Assembly: GCA_963806685.1 (NCBI GenBank)
Contig: CAWDZB010000021.1
Span: 1-64,000, forward strand
DNA: 64,000 bases
Direction: 5' to 3'
From: DDH964 sp963806685
GTDB lineage: Bacteria; Desulfobacterota; Desulfuromonadia; Desulfuromonadales; DDH964
In this document: piece after piece, positions 57,534 to 64,000 of the stretch
Layout of the letters: each line of letters starts with the position of its first letter
Position numbering within the stretch: position 1 is the stretch's first letter
Made by a program: the position numbers and the translations under genes
Notes under the pieces: model-generated
What the model saw: the letters and a program-made list of their open reading frames with translations, nothing else
Told to the model about the DNA's origin: nothing
Databases searched by the model: none

Positions 57534-58160
57534 TCAGGAAAGGCCTAATAATGCAGGGAGTTCGCTGAGGCTCTCGATGTGCCAGCGGGCGCTGTGGAAG
57601 TCCCCGCCGGTGTTCAGGGGGCCGGGGATGACGATGCAATCCAGACCAGCGCGGGCGGCAGAAACCGCCCCGCGCTGGGAATCCTCGATGACCACACAGC
57701 GGGCCGGATCCGCGCCACTCCGCGCCAGGGCCAGCAGATAGGGCTCCGGGTGCGGCTTGGCCTGTCTGTAATCCTCACGCACCAGCACGAAATCGAAATA
57801 AGCAAGCAGCCCGCTGTCGCGATGCATGACCTGGAAATGATCACGGCGACAGCCGGTGACGATCGCCATGCGTACCTTGCCCCGCAGGAGGTCGAGGGTT
57901 TGCCTCACCTCCGGCAACAGCGGCGCCCCGCCGGCCAGCAACTCGCGGTAGCGGGCATCACGCCAGCTGCGCAGGGTTTCGCGGAGCCCGGGGTCGGAGA
58001 CCAACTGGAAGACGCTCTCTCCCCGCTGCAGGGAAATCGTCTGGAAGGTCGCCAGGTCGAGTTCGATGCCGACCTGCGCCAGGGCCTCGGCGCAGGCCCG
58101 GAAATAGAGTTCCTCGGTGGCGACCAGCACCCCGTCGTTGTCCCAGAACAGCCAGTCCAT
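57534..58160 (-). CDS. HAD-superfamily phosphatase (beta-phosphoglucomutase-like)
   Basis: The 208-residue hydrolase has motif I FWDNDGVLV (nucleophile Asp and acid/base Asp), a helical cap (about 17-75), motif II MAIVTG, motif III with the Lys in RQAKPHPEPYLLAL and motif IV CVVIEDSQRGAVSAA. Such enzymes dephosphorylate sugar phosphates or similar small molecules. The substrate is unknown. It is a single gene whose 3' end lies 40 bp before the promoter of candidate small RNA A. Confidence 0.9.
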   Translation of the reverse strand: MDWLFWDNDGVLVATEELYFRACAEALAQVGIELDLATFQTISLQRGESVFQLVSDPGLRETLRSWRDARYRELLAGGAPLLPEVRQTLDLLRGKVRMAIVTGCRRDHFQVMHRDSGLLAYFDFVLVREDYRQAKPHPEPYLLALARSGADPARCVVIEDSQRGAVSAARAGLDCIVIPGPLNTGGDFHSARWHIESLSELPALLGLS

Positions 58161-58425
58161 CCCGCTCTTCTTTCCCGATTTCCCCGGCCCGGCAACGGCC
58201 GTTCCTGCTTTGCCGTGCCAGTGGTCCTTGCCAGCCGGCGTCGGGGTCCGGTGATGCCAGGTCCCCGCCGGCGAAGATTGCCGATTGTTGCATGCTATTG
58301 CTTACTATCCATGGCATAATTAATGGGATTGTTGCTGTTGTCCAGCGAAAAAGACCGGATATCCCGGCAGGGCGAGCCTTCGGCTGCCCAACTTTCAGAC
58401 ATCCCTGGTCAAAGGATAAGCCACC

Positions 58426-61400
58426 ATGGCAATCCGCGTAGCCTTGAACCACGTCACCCACTACCGCTTCGATCGTCCGGTCGCTTTGGGGCCTCACATC
58501 TTGCGGTTGCGCCCGGCTGCCCACAGTCGGACCCCGATCCGTGCCTATTCGCTGCGGGTGCTCCCCGCCAACCACTTTCTTAACTGGCAGCAGGATCCTT
58601 TTGGTAATTACCTGGCGCGCCTGGTCTTCCCCGAGCGGGCCAGGGAGCTGCGTATCGAGGTGGAGATCATCGCCGACATGACGGTGATCAACCCCTTCGA
58701 TTTTTTTGTCGAGGAGTCGGCGGAAAACTACCCCTTGGTCTACGACCCGCAACTGGCCAAGGAACTGGCCCCCTATTTCGAGAAGACCGAGACCGGTCCG
58801 CTGCTCAGCGCCTGGCTGGAGAAGGTCGACCTGAGAAAACGGCGCAGCATCGATTTCCTGGTAGAGCTCAACCAGCAGGTCAAGGATTCGGTCAATTATT
58901 CGGTACGCATGGAGCCGGGCGTTCAGACCTGCGAGGAGACCCTGGGCCGGGCGATTGGCTCCTGTCGCGACTCGGGGTGGCTGCTGGTGCAGATTCTCCG
59001 CCACCTCGGGTTGGCGGCCCGCTTCGTCTCCGGCTACCTGGTCCAGCTCACCGCCGATGAAAAATCCCTCGACGGTCCCTCGGGACCCGAGGCAGACTTC
59101 ACCGACCTTCATGCCTGGGCCGAGGTTTATCTCCCCGGAGCTGGCTGGATCGGCCTCGACCCGACGTCGGGACTCTTCGCCGGCGAAGGGCACATCCCCC
59201 TGGCCTGCACTCCCTCCCCGGGTAGCGCCGCCCCGGTGGATGGAGCGATGGACTCTTGCGAAGTCAGCTTCGAATTCTCCAACGTGGTCAAACGCATCCG
59301 CGAAGACCCCCGCGTCACCAAGCCCTACAGCGACGAGCAGTGGGCGCTGATCAACGCCCTCGGGCAGAAGGTCGACACCGATCTGGTCGCGGGCGACGTG
59401 CGCCTGACCATGGGCGGCGAGCCGACTTTCGTCTCCATCGACGACATGGAAGGGGCCGAGTGGAACACCCGTGCCGACGGCCCCCATAAACGCAAGCTCG
59501 CGTTCGATCTGACCCTGCGCCTGCACCAGGTCTTCGGCGCAGGCGGCGTGCTGCACTTCGGCGAGGGCAAGTGGTACCCGGGGGAGCCACTGCCGCGCTG
59601 GGCCTACGGCTGTTTCTGGCGCAAGGACGGCGTCCCGGTCTGGCGCAACCCCAAACTCCTGGCCGACCTCACCCGGGACGATGGGAGTACGCCCATGGAC
59701 GCCGGGCGCTTTGCCCGGCAGCTGGCCAAACGCCTCGGGATCGATCCCGACTACCTGGTTCCCGGCCACGAGGACGTCTTCTACTATCTCTGGAAGGAGG
59801 GGACGATCCCCGCCAACTGCGATCCCCTCAAGGCCAACCTGAAGGATTCCCTGGAGCGGAAATATCTGGCAAAACTGCTCGATCAGGGGCTGGGGGACCC
59901 CATCGGTTTCGCCCTGCCGTTGAAATGGCGGGCCGATGCCGGGGGCTGGCAGAGCGGCCACTGGGAGTTCCGCCGGGGGGTGATGTTCCTGATCCCCGGC
60001 AACTCGGCCATGGGCCTGCGTCTTCCTCTCGACTCGATCCCTTGGGTGGCCCCCGAGAAGCGGGAGCCGCTGGCGGAGAACAGCCTCTTCGCGGAGTTGC
60101 CGGAACTGGGCGATATCCACGGCGAGGTTGCCCGGCGTTACAGCCATTTCGACCCCGAGGCGCCGGCGCATCCCGAGCTGCAACCCCAACCCTCTGCCGA
60201 TACCGGCCAACCACCGGTGGAGATCCCCCACACCGCCCTCAGCGTCGAGGCCCGCGACGGCCGGCTGCATGTCTTTTTGCCACCGCTGGGGATGTTGGAA
60301 CACTACCTCGACCTGATCGCCAGCATCGAGGCGACGGCCGCCGACCTCTCCCTGCCGGTGGTGATCGAGGGGTACGAGCCACCGCGGGACCGGCGTCTGG
60401 AGCGGCTGCTGGTCACCCCCGACCCCGGCGTCATCGAGGTCAACGTCCATCCGGCGGCGAGCTGGCAGGAACTGGTCGACAACACCGTCACCCTCTACGC
60501 CGAGGCGCGCCTGGCCCGCCTCGGGACCGAGAAGTTCATGCTTGACGGCCGCCACACCGGCACTGGCGGCGGCAACCACATCACCATCGGCGGCGCCACC
60601 CCGGCCGACAGCCCGGTGCTGCGGCGGCCCGACCTGCTGCGCAGCCTGATCACCTACTGGCAGCACCACCCGGGGCTCTCCTACCTCTTCTCCGGAATGT
60701 TCATCGGTCCCACCAGCCAGGCGCCGCGGGTCGACGAAGGGCGGGACGACGTCCTCTACGAGCTGGAAATCGCTTTCCAGCAGATGCCCGAGGGGGAGAC
60801 TCCGGCTCCCTGGCTGGTCGATCGCCTGCTGCGCCATCTGCTGGTCGACATCACTGGCAACACCCACCGCGCCGAATTCTGCATCGACAAGCTCTACTCG
60901 CCCGACAGCGCCTCCGGGCGCCTCGGCCTGGTCGAACTGCGGGCCTTCGAGATGCCCCCCCACGCCCGCATGAGCCTGGTCCAGGCGCTGCTCTTGCGCA
61001 CTCTGATCGCCGGGTTCTGGAAGGAGCCCTACCGGCATCCCTTGATCCGCTGGGGGACCGAGCTGCACGACCGGTTCCTGTTGCCCCACTTCGTCCGCCA
61101 GGATTTGAAGGACGTCGCGCTGGAGTTGCAGCGGGCCGGTTTCCCCTTCCAGCTCGACTGGCTCGATCCTTTCTTCGAATTTCGCTTTCCCCACTACGGG
61201 ACGGTGCAGGTCGACAACCTCGAACTGGAGTTGCGTTTCGCGATCGAACCCTGGCACGTGCTCGGCGAGGAGGTCAGCAACCAGGGGACCGCCCGCTTCG
61301 TCGACTCCTCCGTCGAGCGGCTGCAGCTGCGGGTGACCGGGCTGACCGAGGGGCGCCATGTGATCGCCTGCAACGGCCGTCGGCTCCCGCTGCGCAGCAC

Positions 61401-61803
61401 CGGGCGCAAGGACGAGTTCGTCGCCGGGATCCGCTACCGGGCCTGGCAGCCGCCGTCGGCGCTGCATCCGACCATCAAGCCCCACTCGCCGCTGGTCTTC
61501 GATGTCATCGACAGCTGGAACGGCCGCGCCATCGGCGGCTGTTCCTACCACGTCGCCCACCCGGGCGGGCGCAGCTACGACGTCTTTCCGGTCAACGCCT
61601 ATGAGGCCGAATCGCGGCGCATCAGCCGTTTCTGGGACCAGGGCCATACCCCGGGACCCTTGCGGCCGGTGCCGGAGTTGGCGAGCCTCGGCCAGTTCCT
61701 GCCGAGCGGCAGCCTCCCCGGCCCGATGGCCCCGCCGCCGGAGGATGTCAACGAAGAGTTCCCCTATACCCTCGATCTGCGCCGGGGCCGGTTGCCCGGA
61801 TGA
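58426..61803 (+). CDS. Transglutaminase-like protein with DUF2126 domain
   Basis: The 1125-residue product has an N-terminal bacterial transglutaminase-like domain. The catalytic Cys lies in GSCRDSGWLLV (about residue 179), His in DLHAWAEVYLPG (about 228) and Asp in GLDPTSGLF (about 245). The DUF2126 region (about 300-1110) contains RLTMGGEPTFVSIDD, LHFGEGKWYPGEPLPRWA, GGNHITIGG and RLGLVELRAFEMPPHARM. Such proteins are thought to act with ATP-grasp and alpha-E proteins in peptide ligation or modification. The ATP-grasp/alpha-E gene starts 10 bp downstream, supporting an operon. Confidence 0.92.
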   Translation: MAIRVALNHVTHYRFDRPVALGPHILRLRPAAHSRTPIRAYSLRVLPANHFLNWQQDPFGNYLARLVFPERARELRIEVEIIADMTVINPFDFFVEESAENYPLVYDPQLAKELAPYFEKTETGPLLSAWLEKVDLRKRRSIDFLVELNQQVKDSVNYSVRMEPGVQTCEETLGRAIGSCRDSGWLLVQILRHLGLAARFVSGYLVQLTADEKSLDGPSGPEADFTDLHAWAEVYLPGAGWIGLDPTSGLFAGEGHIPLACTPSPGSAAPVDGAMDSCEVSFEFSNVVKRIREDPRVTKPYSDEQWALINALGQKVDTDLVAGDVRLTMGGEPTFVSIDDMEGAEWNTRADGPHKRKLAFDLTLRLHQVFGAGGVLHFGEGKWYPGEPLPRWAYGCFWRKDGVPVWRNPKLLADLTRDDGSTPMDAGRFARQLAKRLGIDPDYLVPGHEDVFYYLWKEGTIPANCDPLKANLKDSLERKYLAKLLDQGLGDPIGFALPLKWRADAGGWQSGHWEFRRGVMFLIPGNSAMGLRLPLDSIPWVAPEKREPLAENSLFAELPELGDIHGEVARRYSHFDPEAPAHPELQPQPSADTGQPPVEIPHTALSVEARDGRLHVFLPPLGMLEHYLDLIASIEATAADLSLPVVIEGYEPPRDRRLERLLVTPDPGVIEVNVHPAASWQELVDNTVTLYAEARLARLGTEKFMLDGRHTGTGGGNHITIGGATPADSPVLRRPDLLRSLITYWQHHPGLSYLFSGMFIGPTSQAPRVDEGRDDVLYELEIAFQQMPEGETPAPWLVDRLLRHLLVDITGNTHRAEFCIDKLYSPDSASGRLGLVELRAFEMPPHARMSLVQALLLRTLIAGFWKEPYRHPLIRWGTELHDRFLLPHFVRQDLKDVALELQRAGFPFQLDWLDPFFEFRFPHYGTVQVDNLELELRFAIEPWHVLGEEVSNQGTARFVDSSVERLQLRVTGLTEGRHVIACNGRRLPLRSTGRKDEFVAGIRYRAWQPPSALHPTIKPHSPLVFDVIDSWNGRAIGGCSYHVAHPGGRSYDVFPVNAYEAESRRISRFWDQGHTPGPLRPVPELASLGQFLPSGSLPGPMAPPPEDVNEEFPYTLDLRRGRLPG

Positions 61804-61813
61804 TGAGAAGCGC

Positions 61814-64000
61814 ATGAAATTGCCCGCCAACCTCGCCGAGCCGATCGGCGCCCAGCATTACGCCACCGCCCTCAGCAGCTACGCCGAGATCCAGGCCGCG
61901 GAGGCCCGCCTGCTCCCCCACTGGGAACGGCTCCTGACCGCCCTCGAGGAGCTGGGCGGCCCGGGTCTGGCGCGGCGCCGGCAGGAAGCCGAGCGCCTGT
62001 TGCGGGAGAACGGCGTCACCTACAACGTCTACAACGACCCCGAGGGGACGCTGCGCCCCTGGCAGCTCGACCCGATACCGCTGCTGGTCGGCAGCGACGA
62101 GTGGGCGCAGCTGGAACGGGGGCTGCAGCAGCGCGCCGCGCTCCTCGATGCGATCCTGGCCGATCTCTACGGCCCCCAGACCCTGATCCGCGACGGCCTG
62201 CTCCCCTTCGAACTGGTCCACTGCCACGCTGGGTTCCAGCGCGCCTGCGTCGGCCTGCCGGTTCCCGGCGGGCGCCACCTGGTCCTCTACGCGGCCAACC
62301 TGGCCCGCGGCCCGGAAGGGCGGATGTGGGTCATCGACGACCGCAGCCAGGCCCCCTCCGGTTCGGGTTACGCCCTGGAGAACCGCACGGTGATGACGCG
62401 GATCCTGCCGGGGCTGTTCCGGAACGCCCAGATTCACCGCCTGGCCCAGTTCTTTCGTGGGCTGCGCGCGACCCTGGCGCGGGTGGCGCCGCACAACCGC
62501 GACGACCCGCGGGTGGTGGTGCTGACCCCCGGCCCTTTCAATGAGACCTACTTCGAGCAGGCCTACCTGGCGGCCTATCTCGGCTATCCCCTGGCCCAGG
62601 GGGACGACCTGACGGTGCGCGAGGGGCGGGTCTGGCTCAAGTCCTTGGACGGCCTGCAGCAGGTCGACGTCATCCTGCGCCGTCTCGACGACTCCTTCTG
62701 CGACCCGCTCGAGCTGCGCTCCGATTCGCTCCTCGGCGTGCCGGGGCTGGTCGAGGCGGTGCGCCGCGGCCATGTCGCCCTGGCCAACCCCATCGGCAGC
62801 AGCCTTCTGGAAAACCCCGGCCTGCTCCCCTTTCTGCCCGGCCTCGCCCGGCACCTGCTCGGGGCGGAGCTGGAACTCCCCTCGGTGGCGACCTGGTGGT
62901 GCGGCCAGGAGCGGGAGCGCAACTTCGTCCTCGACAACCTGGGCGAACTGGTGATTAAGCCGATTCAGCGCGTCCCGGGCAAGTCGTCGGTCTTCGGCGG
63001 CCACCTCGACAAGGCCGGCCTGACCCTGTGGCGGGAGCGGATCCGGGCCCGGCCGCACATGTATGTCGGGCAGGAGCGGGTCAGCTACGCCACGGTGCCG
63101 GCGCTGGCGGGGGAGGGGATCGAGCCCCGCCACTCCATCCTGCGTACCTTTCTGGTGGCCGGCGCTGACGATTACCTGGTGATGCCCGGCGGCCTCACTC
63201 GGATCGCCCCTCACAAGGAGAGCTTTTCCGTCTCGGGGCAGGAGGGCGGGATCAGCAAGGATACCTGGGTGCTGGCAGCGGAGGGGGAGGCGCCGGCGCC
63301 GGCCGCCGGCAGCGCAGAGCGCCAGGCCGCCGTCCCGCCGCTGTTGGGGCCGCTGCCGAGCCGCAGTGCCGACAACCTGTTCTGGGTCGGTCGCTACGCC
63401 GAGCGGGCCGAAAGCACTGCCCGGCTGCTGCGCACCATCCTCTCCAAGCTCGACGAACAGCAGGAGATCGACGACCCCGGCGACGCCATCTGCCTCGAGC
63501 AGCTGCTGCACGGGGCCACCCACCTCACTGGCGCCTATCCCGGCTTTGTTGGCGAAGGAGCGGCCTCCCGGCTTTCCCAGCCGCTGCCCGAACTGCGTTC
63601 CCTGCTCCTCAACGAGCAGCGCGCCGGATCGTTGCCGGATACCCTGGCGGCCTTCGGCCGGGCCGCCTTCGCGGTGCGCGACCTCTGGTCCTCCGATGCC
63701 TGGCGGGTGGTGGACGATATCCAGCAGCAGTGGCGCCGGGCCCAGGCCGCCCCCCCCGAGGGGGGAAACCGCTCGCTGCAGGACGGCCTCGACCACCTGA
63801 TCCTCAAGCTGGTCGCCTTTTCCGGATTGACCACCGAGAGCATGGCCCACGACCCCGCCTGGCTGCTGCTCGATACCGGCCGGCGCCTGGAGCGGGCGCT
63901 GCTGACCACCGCCCTGCTGCGGGCCACCCTGGTCGCCTGCCAGGAGGAGGCGGTAGCCGGACAGATCCTCGAGGCGGTGCTGGCGACCAGCGAGAGCCTG
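61814..64000 (+). CDS. Circularly permuted type 2 ATP-grasp / alpha-E fusion protein (partial, 3' end outside window)
   Basis: From ATG 61814 the frame stays open for 729 codons to the window edge. Residues about 30-470 match the circularly permuted ATP-grasp family, with VTYNVYNDPEG, RPWQLDPIPLL, LYGPQTLIRDGLLP, DDRSQAPSGSGYALENR, VVLTPGPFNETYFE and LVIKPIQRVPGKSSVFGG. After an Ala/Pro linker the alpha-E helical domain begins near 510 with SRSADNLFWVGRYAERAESTARLLR. The two domains are often separate genes and here are fused. Together with the upstream transglutaminase it forms a predicted peptide-modifying system. Confidence 0.92.
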   Translation, partial: MKLPANLAEPIGAQHYATALSSYAEIQAAEARLLPHWERLLTALEELGGPGLARRRQEAERLLRENGVTYNVYNDPEGTLRPWQLDPIPLLVGSDEWAQLERGLQQRAALLDAILADLYGPQTLIRDGLLPFELVHCHAGFQRACVGLPVPGGRHLVLYAANLARGPEGRMWVIDDRSQAPSGSGYALENRTVMTRILPGLFRNAQIHRLAQFFRGLRATLARVAPHNRDDPRVVVLTPGPFNETYFEQAYLAAYLGYPLAQGDDLTVREGRVWLKSLDGLQQVDVILRRLDDSFCDPLELRSDSLLGVPGLVEAVRRGHVALANPIGSSLLENPGLLPFLPGLARHLLGAELELPSVATWWCGQERERNFVLDNLGELVIKPIQRVPGKSSVFGGHLDKAGLTLWRERIRARPHMYVGQERVSYATVPALAGEGIEPRHSILRTFLVAGADDYLVMPGGLTRIAPHKESFSVSGQEGGISKDTWVLAAEGEAPAPAAGSAERQAAVPPLLGPLPSRSADNLFWVGRYAERAESTARLLRTILSKLDEQQEIDDPGDAICLEQLLHGATHLTGAYPGFVGEGAASRLSQPLPELRSLLLNEQRAGSLPDTLAAFGRAAFAVRDLWSSDAWRVVDDIQQQWRRAQAAPPEGGNRSLQDGLDHLILKLVAFSGLTTESMAHDPAWLLLDTGRRLERALLTTALLRATLVACQEEAVAGQILEAVLATSESL

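Noticed and set aside
57154..57639. Upstream extension of the YyaL-type protein
   Set aside because: The family start is at 57153. The extension runs through two promoter/terminator units and is not protein-like.
57958..61830. A 1290-codon open frame on the minus strand across the DUF2126 gene
   Set aside because: It is antisense to a gene with complete family motifs. Its open length is a by-product of GC-rich third positions, and its translation has no recognisable domain.
61748..63850. A 700-codon minus-strand frame across the ATP-grasp gene
   Set aside because: It is antisense to a motif-rich plus-strand gene and has low-complexity Gly/Gln/Arg composition.
1..64000. CRISPR array
   Set aside because: No regularly spaced repeated units of 23-40 bases were seen, and no cas genes are present.

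Overview
The window looks like chromosome from a deltaproteobacterium of the Desulfuromonadales (Geobacter / Desulfuromonas / Pelobacter type). The evidence is GC-rich coding sequence, a tig-clpP-clpX-lon-HU block followed by an Oxp-like type II secretion cluster and then ftsEX, ctpA, xseA/xseB, ispA and dxs, and a ResB/CcsA cytochrome c maturation pair. I recall a similar gene order around lon and dxs in Geobacter sulfurreducens, but I could not check it here.

Positions 1-10300 are accessory and mosaic. They hold the tail of an integrated element (a ParB-type HTH protein and a ribbon-helix-helix protein), AT-rich orphan genes (one with a helical/winged-helix layout, one with a HEPN-like motif), a frameshifted SRAP-domain gene, and a RAYT transposase element with 18-bp terminal inverted repeats lying between two gene remnants. 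After these come an integron attC-like site, a PQQ-propeller lipoprotein, a small kinase with an NTF2-like partner, a secreted cyclase-family hydrolase and a thiamine-binding protein. Positions 10300-14600 return to core genes: a DUF1499 lipoprotein with a PreP-type M16 protease, and DoxX.

Positions 14670-21825 contain a tRNA cluster (Pro, Arg, His, Leu), the proteostasis genes tig, clpP, clpX and lon with HU, and a second tRNA cluster (Asp, Val, Asp). Positions 22263-36915 form one long plus-strand run: gspF, gspE, pilM/N/O-like genes, a PilP/GspC-like gene, a secretin with an N-terminal TPR region and a C-terminal cohesin-like domain, two pseudopilins, then ftsE, ftsX, an EnvC-like activator, a C-terminal processing protease and a YibQ-type deacetylase. 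This physically links a secretion machine to peptidoglycan remodelling. A divergent MinD/ParA-like ATPase separates it from the next run: xseA, an M23 peptidase, xseB, ispA and dxs.

Positions 43671-50475 contain a GAF protein with an atypical receiver, the ResB/CcsA pair, and a biotin operon bioW-bioF-bioH-bioC. The operon sits behind a perfect 13-bp inverted repeat that matches the BirA operator pattern and overlaps a promoter that would give a nearly leaderless mRNA. Positions 50548-58160 hold housekeeping genes (tautomerase, RlmI-like methyltransferase with an ArsR regulator, DUF3108 protein, CBS/DHH pyrophosphatase, YyaL-type thioredoxin protein, HAD phosphatase). Between the last two lies the most striking signal of the window: two tandem minus-strand small-RNA-like units, each with its own TTGCAA promoter and a terminator hairpin whose loop is C-rich and complementary to Shine-Dalgarno sequences. 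The window ends in a transglutaminase (DUF2126) gene and a circularly permuted ATP-grasp/alpha-E fusion that runs off the right edge.
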